Source: Dyella psychrodurans | GTDB taxonomy: Bacteria; Pseudomonadota; Gammaproteobacteria; Xanthomonadales; Rhodanobacteraceae | Length of the DNA: 64,000 bases | Reading direction: 5' to 3' | Assembly: GCF_003363265.1 (NCBI RefSeq) | Contig: NZ_QRBF01000005.1 | Coordinates: 62,001-126,000, forward strand | Shown: piece by piece, positions 10,461-20,447 of the stretch | Layout: every line of letters begins with the position of its first letter | Numbering within the stretch: the first letter of the stretch is position 1 | Notes under the pieces: generated by a model | Databases searched by the model: none | What the model was told of the DNA's origin: nothing | What the model saw: the letters and a program-made list of their open reading frames with translations, nothing else | Made by a program: the position numbers and the translations under genes

Positions 10461-11013
10461 TCGCAATCAGCCGATCCATGTCGTTCACGCCGACAGCATG
10501 GACGGTTACAACCAGCCCAACTCGGTAAGCACCTTCACCGGCACCGTGCTGATGACCCAGGGCACCATGAAGCTGACCGGCGAAGTCGCCAAGATCTGGA
10601 CGGCCAAGGAAGACACGTCCGTCGACCACATCGTCGTGACCGGCACGCCGAAGAAGCGTCCGCACATCGAGCAGATCGACGACAACGGCAACCTGATGAC
10701 CGGCGATGCCGATCAGCTGTACTACGACAACGTCAACAGCATCGCGATTCTCACCGGCCACGCGATCGTGCATCAACAGAACAAGGGCGACGCCAACGGC
10801 GCCAAGCTCACGTACAACACCAACACCGGTTACATGGTGGGCGAGAGCGGCGGCGAAGGTCCGGTGTCGATGATGTTCCTGCCCAAACAGAAACCGCTGC
10901 CGCCGCCGAAGCACGGCGCGCCGGCAGCCGCAACCACCGGCGCACCTGCTCCCGCACCCGCCAAGCCAGCCGCAGCGCCGGCATCCGCCAGCAGCGCGCC
11001 GACCAAGGGATAA
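10393..11013 (+). CDS. lptA: LPS transport periplasmic protein LptA
   Basis: A 206-residue periplasmic protein with a signal peptide (MLRLSLLTAGLLLLQPALA) followed by an OstA/LptA beta-jellyroll (HADSMDGYNQPNSVSTFTGTVLM). It would bridge LptC and LptD and carry LPS across the periplasm. The last 40 residues are an Ala/Pro-rich, probably disordered tail. The start at 10393 is fixed by the signal peptide but lies 68 bases inside lptC and has no convincing ribosome site, which suggests translational coupling. Confidence 0.9.
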   Translation: MLRLSLLTAGLLLLQPALARQDDRNQPIHVVHADSMDGYNQPNSVSTFTGTVLMTQGTMKLTGEVAKIWTAKEDTSVDHIVVTGTPKKRPHIEQIDDNGNLMTGDADQLYYDNVNSIAILTGHAIVHQQNKGDANGAKLTYNTNTGYMVGESGGEGPVSMMFLPKQKPLPPPKHGAPAAATTGAPAPAPAKPAAAPASASSAPTKG

Positions 11014-11022
11014 TCGTTACTC

Positions 11023-11739
<717 letters not shown>

Positions 11740-11881
11740 TACTCCATTCAAACCCGCCGCACAAGTTGCAATTTGCGCCGTTTCACATCCGCGAACACGG
11801 CCTGCGCCTCCGCTCGCGGCGGCTATGGCCGGCACTCCGGCGAAGGGTTAGGATGAGGCCAAATCCACCTCTTTGGCAGGC

Positions 11882-13363
11882 ATGAAACCGGGACTTCAGT
11901 TTCGCCTCAATCAGCAACTGGCTCTCACGCCACAATTGCAGCAGGCCATTCGCCTGCTGCAATTGTCGCAGCTGGAGCTGGCCGCGGAGTTGCGCCAACT
12001 CGCCGAAGCCAATCCCTTGCTTGAGTTCGCCGAAGACGCCGAACCGGAGCAGGAGGAAGAAGCTGTCGACGGCGAATTCGAAACCGAATTCCAATCGGCG
12101 TCTTCCAGCAACGGCGATTCGTCCACAAGCAACGAAAACGATGAAGCTCCGGATTGGACCGAAGCCGAGATCAGCACCGACGAGCCGATCGATTTTTCAT
12201 CGACCAACGGCAGCAGCAGCGGCAGCAGCAGTCAGAACAACCGCGACGACGACGGCATGGAGCCGCAGAACGTGGCGCCGGAGTCGCTGCAGGAACACCT
12301 GCTGTGGCAGCTCAATCTCACACCGATGGATCCCCGCGCCAAGGCGATTGCCACAGTGCTGATCGACGCGCTGAATACGGACGGCTATCTCGCGGAAGGC
12401 CTGGACGCCGTGCTCGCCGCGCTGCCGCCGCATTTGAAGGCCACGCTGGACGAAGTGGAAAGCGTGCGCCGGCAACTGCAACATTTCGATCCTGCCGGCG
12501 TCGGCAGCATCGACCTGCAGGATTGCCTGCGTGCGCAACTCGAGCAGTTCGATCCGAACACGCCGCATCGCGACCTTGCACTGCGCATCGTGGAGAGCGA
12601 GCTGGAGCTGTTGGCGCGCAACGACATGGCCAAGCTTGCTCGGCGGCTGCATGCCAGCGAGGAAGACACCACCACCGCCGCCATCCTGATCCGTAGCCTG
12701 GATCCGCGCCCGGGTGCCGCCATGGACACCACCCCGGTGGAATACGTGGCGCCCGACGTCTACGCCCGCAAGGACGGCACCCGCTGGCGGGTGGTCCTGA
12801 ACCCGGACAGCCAGCCGAAACTAAGTCTTAACCAGCACTATTGCAGTCTAATCGCACGGGCCCGCAGCGACGACGCGAGTTGGATGCGTGGTCAGCTGCA
12901 GGAAGCACGGTGGCTTATCAAGAGTTTGGAGTCCCGTGCCGAAACACTGTTAAAGGTGGCGGAAGCCATCGTGCGCCGGCAGAGCGCCTTCCTGGACTAC
13001 GGCCCGGAAGCGATGCAACCGCTGGTGCTGCGCGAAGTAGCTGAGGAGGTAGGTATGCACGAATCGACCATTTCACGTGTAACTACCCGCAAGTACATCC
13101 ACACGCCGCGCGGTACCTACGAACTGAAGTATTTCTTCTCCAGTGGCGTTTCCACCGAGGATGGCGGCAGTGCGTCGGCCACCGCCATTCAAGCCATGCT
13201 GCGCAAACTCGTCGACGGCGAAGATCCGCGCAAACCTTTGTCGGATCAAGCACTCGCCGAAGAGTTGCACAACAAAGGCATTCAAGTAGCTCGCCGTACC
13301 GTCGCCAAATACCGAGAAATCCTGCGTATTCCGAGTTCGAGCGAGCGACAGCGCAGCAGCTGA
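11882..13363 (+). CDS. rpoN: RNA polymerase sigma-54 factor RpoN
   Basis: A 493-residue sigma-54 factor that directs transcription from -24/-12 promoters with help from AAA+ activators. Region I is Gln/Leu-rich (QQLALTPQLQQAIRLLQLSQ, residues 9-28). An acidic, Ser/Asn-rich region II linker spans about residues 50-125. The core-binding and DNA-binding domains follow, ending in the RpoN box ARRTVAKYRE near the C-terminus. I chose ATG 11882; a TTG three codons earlier is possible. The window also contains an NtrC-family activator and a consensus sigma-54 promoter at 59251-59266. Confidence 0.96.
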   Translation: MKPGLQFRLNQQLALTPQLQQAIRLLQLSQLELAAELRQLAEANPLLEFAEDAEPEQEEEAVDGEFETEFQSASSSNGDSSTSNENDEAPDWTEAEISTDEPIDFSSTNGSSSGSSSQNNRDDDGMEPQNVAPESLQEHLLWQLNLTPMDPRAKAIATVLIDALNTDGYLAEGLDAVLAALPPHLKATLDEVESVRRQLQHFDPAGVGSIDLQDCLRAQLEQFDPNTPHRDLALRIVESELELLARNDMAKLARRLHASEEDTTTAAILIRSLDPRPGAAMDTTPVEYVAPDVYARKDGTRWRVVLNPDSQPKLSLNQHYCSLIARARSDDASWMRGQLQEARWLIKSLESRAETLLKVAEAIVRRQSAFLDYGPEAMQPLVLREVAEEVGMHESTISRVTTRKYIHTPRGTYELKYFFSSGVSTEDGGSASATAIQAMLRKLVDGEDPRKPLSDQALAEELHNKGIQVARRTVAKYREILRIPSSSERQRSS

Positions 13364-13520
13364 ACGGCTCGCGGTGTCATCACACCTCGGAACTTGCGAC
13401 CAGTCGGAGCGTTCTTATATTCGAGACCAAGGTTTAGCTTCACGGTGCAACGATCGTTTCACGGCGATCAGCGCATCGATCAACGCCGCCCCCCGCGGCA
13501 GCTCTAGAAGGAGGCGTACC

Positions 13521-13844
13521 ATGCAATTCCAACTCAGTGGCCAAAAGATCGATGTCACCCAGGCTCTGCGCAATCACGCTCAGTCCAAACTCGATCGATT
13601 GACCCGCCTCGACGACCGCATAGTCAGCCTGAATATCGTTCTTTCTGTGAACAAGCTTCAACAACGCGCCGAAGGAACGCTCAACGTGGCAGGCAAGTCG
13701 CTGCATGCCGCGGCCGCCGAGAACGACATGTACGTCTCCATTGACCATCTGTTCGACACGCTCCTGGCTCAACTTCGCCGCTACCGTGAAAAGCTGTGTA
13801 ACAAGCACCAGCGTGAAGTACGGGAGGTTCGTCAATACGTTTAA
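13521..13844 (+). CDS. hpf: Ribosome hibernation-promoting factor, short form
   Basis: A 107-residue HPF/RaiA-family protein that binds the 30S decoding region and favours 70S/100S hibernating ribosomes in slow growth. The N-terminal fold [20 protein letters not shown] is followed by [20 protein letters not shown], typical of the short HPF class. A strong AAGGAGG site at 13508-13514 supports ATG 13521. It follows rpoN by 157 bases, the widely conserved rpoN-hpf order. Confidence 0.93.
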   Translation: MQFQLSGQKIDVTQALRNHAQSKLDRLTRLDDRIVSLNIVLSVNKLQQRAEGTLNVAGKSLHAAAAENDMYVSIDHLFDTLLAQLRRYREKLCNKHQREVREVRQYV

Positions 13845-13980
13845 CTCCCTCCGCCCGCCCCTTCCCGGGGCGGGCGACTCCCCGCCACCGGACCGCGCGA
13901 CGACGCGCCGCCGGGCCCAAACTGGCACAATGTTCCTGCCGCCGCCCCAACCAGGCCACCCGCGGCGCAAAGGAACGCAC

Positions 13981-14931
13981 TTGGATCGCCTCACCGCACG
14001 ACAACTCTTCGACGACATCCACGAGCGCATGGCGCTGCGCTGGGTCGCGGGCATGCGTGGGGAAACGCGCGTGCTCGAATACGGTTCGACGCCGGCCCGC
14101 CGCCCCTCGCTGGTCGGCTATCTCAATGTGATTTATCCGAACAAGATCCAGATCATCGGCACCGAAGAGCTGAGCTATCTCGACGCCCTGGACTCGCGCC
14201 AGCGTTGGGAGGTCATCCACAAGGCCGCCGGGACGCAGCCGGTCGCCTTCATCGTAACCAAGGACCAGCCGATCCCCTCCGACTTGCGCGAAGTCGCCGA
14301 GGAAACCAACACCCCGCTGTGGATCAGCGCCAAGCGCGGCCACGAACTGCTGACCTGGATGCAATACCACCTGGCGCGCACGATGGCGCCGCGCCTGACG
14401 TTGCATGGCGTATTGCTGGAAGTTTTTTCGATCGGCGTGTTGATTACCGGCGAAGCCGGTTCGGGCAAAAGCGAACTTGCGCTGGAACTGATCAGCCGCG
14501 GCCATCGCCTCGTCGCCGACGATGCGCCCGAATTCACCCTGATCGCGCCGGACGTCATCGACGGCGCGTGTCCGGAGCTGCTGCAAGACCTGCTTGAAGT
14601 GCGCGGCCTGGGCGTGCTCAACGTGCGCGAGATGTTCGGGCATACCTCGGTAAAGACCTCCAAGTACCTGCGCCTGGTCGTGCATCTCAAGCCGATGCGC
14701 GAAGGCGAATACACCGACGCCCTGACGCGCCTCACCGGCGATGTCGGGCATCGCGAAATCTTCGACGTGATGGTGCCGATGATCACCCTGCCCGTCGCCC
14801 CCGGACGCAACCTTGCCGTGCTGGTGGAAGCGGCCGTGCGCAGCCACATGCTCAAGAGCAAAGGCATCGATCCGGCGCTGAGCTTCATGGATCGCCAGGC
14901 CCACCAGATGCGTCGACTTCCACCTTGGTGA
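13981..14931 (+). CDS. hprK: HPr kinase/phosphorylase HprK
   Basis: A 316-residue bifunctional enzyme that phosphorylates and dephosphorylates a serine of HPr. The Walker A motif is [15 protein letters not shown], followed by the HprK signature ([14 protein letters not shown]). The N-terminal domain begins [10 protein letters not shown], as expected. I chose a TTG start at 13981 because AAAGGA lies about 7 bases upstream; ATG 13930 would add a proline-rich extension. ptsN, which often lies between hpf and rapZ in proteobacteria, is missing here and hprK occupies that place. Confidence 0.93.
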   Translation: MDRLTARQLFDDIHERMALRWVAGMRGETRVLEYGSTPARRPSLVGYLNVIYPNKIQIIGTEELSYLDALDSRQRWEVIHKAAGTQPVAFIVTKDQPIPSDLREVAEETNTPLWISAKRGHELLTWMQYHLARTMAPRLTLHGVLLEVFSIGVLITGEAGSGKSELALELISRGHRLVADDAPEFTLIAPDVIDGACPELLQDLLEVRGLGVLNVREMFGHTSVKTSKYLRLVVHLKPMREGEYTDALTRLTGDVGHREIFDVMVPMITLPVAPGRNLAVLVEAAVRSHMLKSKGIDPALSFMDRQAHQMRRLPPW

Positions 14932-14935
14932 TCTC

Positions 14936-15829
14936 ATGAGTCAAACCGAAAACCTCATCATGGCCGACGATCCGAACGCCATTCACCTGGTGGTGCTCAC
15001 CGGCATGTCCGGCGGCGGCAAAACGGTCGCACTGCGCGCGCTCGAAGATCTCGAGTTCTACTGCGTCGACAACCTGCCTAGTGCGCTGCTGCCGCAACTG
15101 GTGGAAGCCGCCACGCGCGGCGACAGCCGCCGTCGCCGCATTGCCGTCGGCGTGGACGTGCGCAATCGCGACGAAGATTTCCGGCATATGCCGCAAGTGT
15201 TGTCGGCACTCGCGGTAAACGTGCATGTGCATTTGATCTTCATCGATTGCAGCGATGCCGTGCTGACGAAGCGTTTCTCCGAGACACGCCGCCGCCATCC
15301 CCTGGCCTCGCGCGGCAGATCGCTGGCAGATGCCATCGCGGAAGAACGTCGACTGCTGCGCCCGCTGATGGCGATCGCCGAGCGCGTGATCGATTCCTCC
15401 GAATTGAACGTGCATCAGCTGCGCCGCCTGATCGCCACCGGATACGCACAAAGCACGGCCGGCCTGACCTTGATGTTCCAATCGTTCGCGTTCCGTCGGG
15501 GTCTACCGCTGGATTCGGATTTCGTGTTCGATGCCCGGTGCCTGCCCAATCCGCACTGGGAACCGACTTTGCGCCCCCTGTCGGGCAAAGACGCTCCCGT
15601 GCGCGAGTTTCTGGAGCGGCAACCGATGGTCGAGGAATACGTCGCCGACACGACGCGCTGGCTGGATGCCTGGCTGCCCCGCTTCGAAGCGGACGACCGC
15701 AGCTACGTCACCATCTCCCTCGGATGCACCGGCGGTCGTCATCGCTCGGTCTATCTGGTCGAAATACTGGCCGCGCACTACCGCGCCACACGCGAAGGTG
15801 TGTTGACCTTCCATCGTGAACTTGAGTGA
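14936..15829 (+). CDS. rapZ: RNase adapter protein RapZ
   Basis: A 297-residue protein of the RapZ/YvcJ family. The N-terminal P-loop GMSGGGKTVALRALEDL is near residue 23, and the C-terminal domain contains ISLGCTGGRHRSVYL, a hallmark of the family. In enterobacteria it delivers GlmZ small RNA to RNase E and so controls GlmS; whether that small RNA exists here is unknown. It follows hprK by 4 bases and precedes the PTS genes. Confidence 0.93.
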   Translation: MSQTENLIMADDPNAIHLVVLTGMSGGGKTVALRALEDLEFYCVDNLPSALLPQLVEAATRGDSRRRRIAVGVDVRNRDEDFRHMPQVLSALAVNVHVHLIFIDCSDAVLTKRFSETRRRHPLASRGRSLADAIAEERRLLRPLMAIAERVIDSSELNVHQLRRLIATGYAQSTAGLTLMFQSFAFRRGLPLDSDFVFDARCLPNPHWEPTLRPLSGKDAPVREFLERQPMVEEYVADTTRWLDAWLPRFEADDRSYVTISLGCTGGRHRSVYLVEILAAHYRATREGVLTFHRELE

Positions 15830-15872
15830 TTCCCATGTTGTCACAAGCAAACTCTTTAGAAGCCGCCGTGTC

Positions 15873-16265
15873 ATGAGCGTCGGCGTGTTACTGATGACTC
15901 ACGAGTCGGTCGGCCAAGCGCTGGTGAAAGCCGCCCGTCATGTGTTGCCGAACCTGCCGCTGCGCGTTGCCACGGTCGAGATACCGGCGCGCTCCGATCC
16001 GGATGTGATGCGCACGCTCACCGCCAAGCACGCGCGTGAACTGGATCACGGTGACGGCGTGCTCGTGTTGGCTGATTTGTATGGTGCGACCCCCTGCAAC
16101 ATCGGGTTGTCGCTGGGAACGTTGGGTGTAAGGCTGCGTTGCGTGTCAGGATTGAATCTCCCGATGCTGCTGCGCGTGCTCAATTACGCCGACAAGCCGC
16201 TGGATGAACTTGCGGAAATCGCGGCCAGCGGCGGTCGCGGAGGGATCTTCATAGACCATGCTTGA
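15873..16265 (+). CDS. PTS EIIA component, mannose (Man) family
   Basis: A 130-residue EIIA-Man-type domain protein. SVGVLLMTHESVGQAL carries the phospho-accepting histidine (His9 with the start used here), and VLVLADLYGATPCNIGLSL is the second family motif. No EIIB, EIIC or EIID gene is present nearby, so this looks like a regulatory PTS rather than a sugar importer. The frame is open from 15816, but ATG 15873 gives the standard N-terminus. It overlaps the HPr gene by 8 bases. Confidence 0.9.
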   Translation: MSVGVLLMTHESVGQALVKAARHVLPNLPLRVATVEIPARSDPDVMRTLTAKHARELDHGDGVLVLADLYGATPCNIGLSLGTLGVRLRCVSGLNLPMLLRVLNYADKPLDELAEIAASGGRGGIFIDHA

Positions 16266-16527
16266 AAAAGAAATTGTCGTCTCCAACAAACTGGGCTTGC
16301 ATGCGCGCGCATCGGCGAAGCTGGTGCAGCTCGTGCAAGGTTTCAAATCCACTGTCTGGCTGATCAGCAAGGGACGCGAAGTGAATGCTCAAAGCATCAT
16401 GGGCGTGATGATGTTGGCCGCCGGCATCGGCACGCCGCTCACCGTCCGCGCGGAAGGGCCCGACGAAACCAACGCGTTGAGCGCGGTGGTGGAGCTGTTC
16501 GAACGTAAATTCGACGAAGGAGCGTAA
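16258..16527 (+). CDS. ptsH: Phosphocarrier protein HPr
   Basis: An 89-residue HPr. The active-site histidine is in LGLHARASAKLV (His15 region), and the regulatory serine is in NAQSIMGVMML, the site used by HprK. It passes phosphate from EI to the EIIA component. It is translationally coupled to the EIIA gene and lies 124 bases ahead of ptsI. The presence of HprK and an intact serine site supports metabolic control through HPr-Ser-P. Confidence 0.95.
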   Translation: MLEKEIVVSNKLGLHARASAKLVQLVQGFKSTVWLISKGREVNAQSIMGVMMLAAGIGTPLTVRAEGPDETNALSAVVELFERKFDEGA

Positions 16528-16651
16528 GCATGCCGCAAGGAACCGGGAACAACGAACGCCAGGCCTGCATCGACGCGGCATGTGAGCTGCGCGCGGCCAC
16601 GTTCGCTTTCCCATCCTTGTCGTTCGCGCTCATCCCGGCAGGAGGCAGCCC

Positions 16652-18391
16652 ATGAGGCAAATCCTGCCCGGCACGATGGCATCGCGCGGCATGACGCTGG
16701 GTCGCGCACGACTGGTCCAGCCCAGCCGCTACCTGGTCGACACGCGCCCACTTACCCAGGATGAGGTTGCGTCGGAACTGGCGCACCTGCACACCGCGCT
16801 GGAAACCGCGCGGCAGGAACTGCGCGAACTTCGCGGCAAGCTGCACGGCGCGCTGGCGCGCGAAGTCAACGAATTCATCGACGCGCACAGCCTGCTGCTC
16901 GACGACGCCGAACTGCTGCGCGGCCTGGATGAAATGATTACCGTCGGCCGTTACCGCGCCGGCGCCGCGCTGAAGAAACAGCGCGATCGCCTTGCCGGCG
17001 TGTTTGCCGCGATGGACGATCCCTATCTGCGCAGCCGCATGGAAGACGTCGACCAGGTCATCGGCCGGGTGATTTCCGCGCTGCAACGCCAGACCAGCGT
17101 CGAAGAACGCAAACTGGCGGCGCGCGTGGGCGAAATCCTGGTCGCCGATACGCTGGCGCCGGCCGACATGGCGCACCTGGCGGGCAACGGTCTGCTTGGC
17201 GTGATCACCAGTTCCGGCAGTCCTTATTCGCACAGCGCGATCCTGGCGCGCAGTCTCAGCCTGCCGATGCTGGTGGGCACGCGCGATGCTCTGGCGACCA
17301 TCCACGACGACGACTTGATCCTGCTCGACACCGAGCACGGCGAAGCGATCGTGCATCCGACCGCGCAGGACCTCGCACGCTATCGTTCATGGCAGCGCGA
17401 AGCGATACTTGAAGGACGCCGGCTCGCCAGCCTCGCCAACGCGCCGACACGCACCCGCGATGGCATCGACGTGCACCTGTTGGCGAACGCCGAATCGCCA
17501 GGCGATGTCGCGATGGCTCGCGCACGCGGTGCGGACGGCATCGGCCTGTACCGCACGGAATTTTTGTTCCTGCGCCACAAGGGCCTGCCTTCGGAAGACG
17601 AGCAGTTCATCGCTTATCGCGACGTGGTGCTCGGCATGGGCGGCGCGCCGGTCACCATCCGCACGCTCGATCTGGGTGCCGACAAAGCCGACGCGGCAGG
17701 CCTCGCGATTCGCGGCGAGGAAAATCCCGCGCTCGGCGTGCGCGGCGTGCGACTGTCGTTGCGCCATCCCGCCGTGTTCACCACGCAGATCCGCGCGATT
17801 CTTCGCGCCGCCTGCTACGGGCCCGTGCGCGTGCTGGTACCCATGGTGACCCAGCCCGACGAACTCATCGCCGTGCGCACGCTGTTCAAGCTGGCGCGGC
17901 AGGAGCTGAAGCGCGAAAACATCGACCTGCCGGAAAAGTTGGCGCTCGGTGCGATGATCGAAGTGCCGGCGGCGGCGATCAACGTGCGCGCACTGCTTGA
18001 ACACGCCGATTTTCTCGCCATCGGCACCAACGATCTCGCGCAATACGTGCTCGCGGCGGACCGCGGCAACGATGCACTGGAAAACATTTACAACCCGCTG
18101 CAACCTGCCCTGCTGCGCTTGCTGTCGCACGTGATCGGCGCGGGCCGGCGCGCTGGCAAGCCGGTGAGCCTCTGCGGTGAAATCGGTGGCGATGTGAATT
18201 TCACCGCGTTGCTGCTCGCGCTCGGACTGAAGGAATTCAGCATGCACCCGAGCCAGATACTTCATGTGCGCGATCGGCTTGCCACGCTCGATCACGACCG
18301 TTTGCGCCAGCACGCGCCGTTACTGATTCGTTCGCGCACGCATGAGGAAGCCGAGATGCTGCTTGCTGGCATCACAGGCTGCGAACATTAG
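16652..18391 (+). CDS. ptsI: Phosphoenolpyruvate-protein phosphotransferase (PTS Enzyme I)
   Basis: A 579-residue Enzyme I that autophosphorylates with PEP and feeds HPr. The phosphohistidine region is SSGSPYSHSAILARSL near residue 190; the PEP-binding domain carries GIGLYRTEFLF near 295 and the C-terminal LCGEIGGD region, where the usual Cys-Gly-Glu is seen. The length is normal. A GGAGG site precedes ATG 16652. It ends the rapZ-EIIA-HPr-EI run and is convergent with the LysR gene. Confidence 0.95.
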   Translation: MRQILPGTMASRGMTLGRARLVQPSRYLVDTRPLTQDEVASELAHLHTALETARQELRELRGKLHGALAREVNEFIDAHSLLLDDAELLRGLDEMITVGRYRAGAALKKQRDRLAGVFAAMDDPYLRSRMEDVDQVIGRVISALQRQTSVEERKLAARVGEILVADTLAPADMAHLAGNGLLGVITSSGSPYSHSAILARSLSLPMLVGTRDALATIHDDDLILLDTEHGEAIVHPTAQDLARYRSWQREAILEGRRLASLANAPTRTRDGIDVHLLANAESPGDVAMARARGADGIGLYRTEFLFLRHKGLPSEDEQFIAYRDVVLGMGGAPVTIRTLDLGADKADAAGLAIRGEENPALGVRGVRLSLRHPAVFTTQIRAILRAACYGPVRVLVPMVTQPDELIAVRTLFKLARQELKRENIDLPEKLALGAMIEVPAAAINVRALLEHADFLAIGTNDLAQYVLAADRGNDALENIYNPLQPALLRLLSHVIGAGRRAGKPVSLCGEIGGDVNFTALLLALGLKEFSMHPSQILHVRDRLATLDHDRLRQHAPLLIRSRTHEEAEMLLAGITGCEH

Positions 18392-18417
18392 CGCAGCGAC
18401 TCGTCATTTCCGCGTCA

Positions 18418-19302
18418 TTAACTGGCGGATACCGAATCCAGGAACGCCTCCAACACCGCACCACGATACTTTTCTCGGTGCAGCAATATCGACAACTTCC
18501 GCCGCAGGTCCAGGAAAGGCGTTTCCAACGCGACCAATCGCCCATTCGCGATGGCATCGGTCACCGCCACTTCCGGCAAACAGGCGATGCCGAGCCCCGC
18601 CGTCACCGCCTGCTTGATGGACTCGATCTGATCGAGCTCCATCACCGTCTCGCCCGGCGGCAATTGGGCCAGCACGCGTTCGCTGGTCGTACGTGTTGCC
18701 GATCCGGGCTCGCGCAACACCCAGCGCGCACCGGCAAAATGTTCGGGTTTGAGGCTGTGCTTTTTCGCCAGCGCATGATCCGGCGGCGCGCATACCACCA
18801 GCGCGTCATCGCGCCAGGGCCGAACTTCGATCAGGGGATGGGCGACCGGCCCCTCGACACAGCCGACATCGAGGCTGTGATCGAGCATCGCTGCCGCAAT
18901 GTCGCCGGTATTGGCCACCCGCAGGCGGATGGCTACCTGCGGATACACCCGCACGAAGTCGCCGAGCAGCTCGCCCACCCGGTAATTGCCGATGGTATTG
19001 CTTGCACCGATGCGCAGATCGCCTGCCAGCGCCAACGTCTTGCCGGTCGCCCGCCGCCCGAATTCGGCATGGCGCTCGAGCAACTCCTGCGCCAGCGGCA
19101 GCAGCTCGCGGCCGCGTGCGTTGAGGCGCAACCGGCCCCGCTCCCGGTCGAACACCGGCGCATCGAGCTGCCGCTCCATCTCGGCCAGGGCCATGCTGGC
19201 GGCCGGCTGGGTCATATAAAGCCGCTCGGCGGCGGCGCGTACGCTGCCATGCAGGGCGATCTGCACGAAAACCTCAAGCTGGCGCAGGCTTACGTTGATC
19301 AT
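18418..19302 (-). CDS. LysR-family transcriptional regulator
   Basis: A 294-residue LysR regulator. The N-terminal winged helix-turn-helix (SLRQLEVFVQIALHGSVRAAAERLYMTQPAASMALAEMERQLD region, residues 5-48) is followed by a periplasmic-binding-like effector domain from about residue 90. It resembles the YeiE/CysB-like branch often next to yeiH. It is divergent from the YeiH-family gene with a 92-base AT-richer gap, so it probably controls that gene and itself. Confidence 0.9.
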   Translation of the reverse strand: MINVSLRQLEVFVQIALHGSVRAAAERLYMTQPAASMALAEMERQLDAPVFDRERGRLRLNARGRELLPLAQELLERHAEFGRRATGKTLALAGDLRIGASNTIGNYRVGELLGDFVRVYPQVAIRLRVANTGDIAAAMLDHSLDVGCVEGPVAHPLIEVRPWRDDALVVCAPPDHALAKKHSLKPEHFAGARWVLREPGSATRTTSERVLAQLPPGETVMELDQIESIKQAVTAGLGIACLPEVAVTDAIANGRLVALETPFLDLRRKLSILLHREKYRGAVLEAFLDSVSAS

Positions 19303-19394
19303 CAGCCAATCTTATACATTGGATCAGATATTTCAAATTTTCCTAATATGTGCCGGCGTGGACAATACGCCCATCCGCACACCGACCACCCACT

Positions 19395-20432
19395 ATGAGC
19401 AGCACGACAGTCCCCATGACTCCCTCCAGCCTCCGCCTCCGTGCATCAGGTCTCATCCTGGCTGTCGGCATTGCGCTGATCGCCTGGTGGCTGGGCCACC
19501 GCATCCCCGTGATCGGCGGTCCGGTGTTCGGCATCGTGCTCGGTATCGCGGTGCGCAACCTGTTCTCGCCCTCGGACAGCTTCAATCCGGGCATCCAGTT
19601 CGCCGGCAAGCAGATCCTGCAGTGGTCGATCATCGCGCTGGGATTCGGCCTGAGTCTCACCCAGGTCGCCAAGACCGGGATGGAGTCGCTCGCCGTCACG
19701 ATGGTGACCATGACCACCGCCTTCGTCACCGCCTACGCGCTCGGCCGCATGATGAAGGTGCACGACAAGCTGCAGATCCTGATCGGCGTCGGTACCGCGA
19801 TTTGCGGCGGTTCGGCCATCGCGGCGGTCACGCCCATCATCAAGCCGGATGATCACGACACCGCGTTCGCGATTTCGACCATCTTCCTGTTCAACGTGGT
19901 CGCCGTACTGCTGTTCCCGCTGCTGGGGCACATGCTGCACCTGTCCGACCTCGGCTTCGGCCTGTGGGCGGGCACGGCGATCAACGATACGTCCTCGGTG
20001 GTGGCAGCGGGCTACAGCTACAGCACCGCGGCGGGCGACTACGCCACGATCGTGAAGCTGACCCGCGCCACGCTGATCATTCCCATCTGTCTCGTGCTGG
20101 CGATTGCGATGGCAGTGCGTGCGAAGCGTGCTTCGAAACAGTCCGGCGTGACGGGCGATTTCAGCCTTGGCCGCATCTTCCCGTGGTTCATCCTGTGGTT
20201 CCTGGTCGCCTCGACCGTGCGCACGATGGGTCTGGTACCGGTGGCGATCCAGCCCGCGATTCACCTGGCCGCGGAGTTCATGATCATCGTGGCGCTGACC
20301 GGCATCGGTTTGTCGGCCAACCTGCGCAAGATGGCAGCGGCCGGCATACGTCCGATCCTGTTGGGCCTGGGCGTGTGGGCAGCCGTGTCGATCAGCAGCC
20401 TTTTGGTACAGCTGGCCATCGGGCAGCTTTGA
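19395..20432 (+). CDS. YeiH family putative sulfate/anion exporter
   Basis: A 345-residue membrane protein of the UPF0324/YeiH family (Cons_hypoth698). About ten hydrophobic segments are visible; family motifs include GGPVFGIVLGIAVRN, IGVGTAICGGSAIAAVTPII and AGTAINDTSSVVAAGYSY. Members are implicated in sulfite, sulfate or taurine-derived anion efflux. ATG 19395 follows the LysR-divergent promoter region; a later ATG at 19416 is also possible. Its substrate cannot be read from the sequence. Confidence 0.88.
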   Translation: MSSTTVPMTPSSLRLRASGLILAVGIALIAWWLGHRIPVIGGPVFGIVLGIAVRNLFSPSDSFNPGIQFAGKQILQWSIIALGFGLSLTQVAKTGMESLAVTMVTMTTAFVTAYALGRMMKVHDKLQILIGVGTAICGGSAIAAVTPIIKPDDHDTAFAISTIFLFNVVAVLLFPLLGHMLHLSDLGFGLWAGTAINDTSSVVAAGYSYSTAAGDYATIVKLTRATLIIPICLVLAIAMAVRAKRASKQSGVTGDFSLGRIFPWFILWFLVASTVRTMGLVPVAIQPAIHLAAEFMIIVALTGIGLSANLRKMAAAGIRPILLGLGVWAAVSISSLLVQLAIGQL

Positions 20433-20447
20433 TCGAACAGGGACGCA

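Noticed and set aside
16530-16655. 41-codon frame between ptsH and ptsI whose stop overlaps the ptsI start (ATGA)
   Set aside because: The overlap is suggestive of coupling, but the peptide has no recognisable feature and its start lacks a clear ribosome site of its own.
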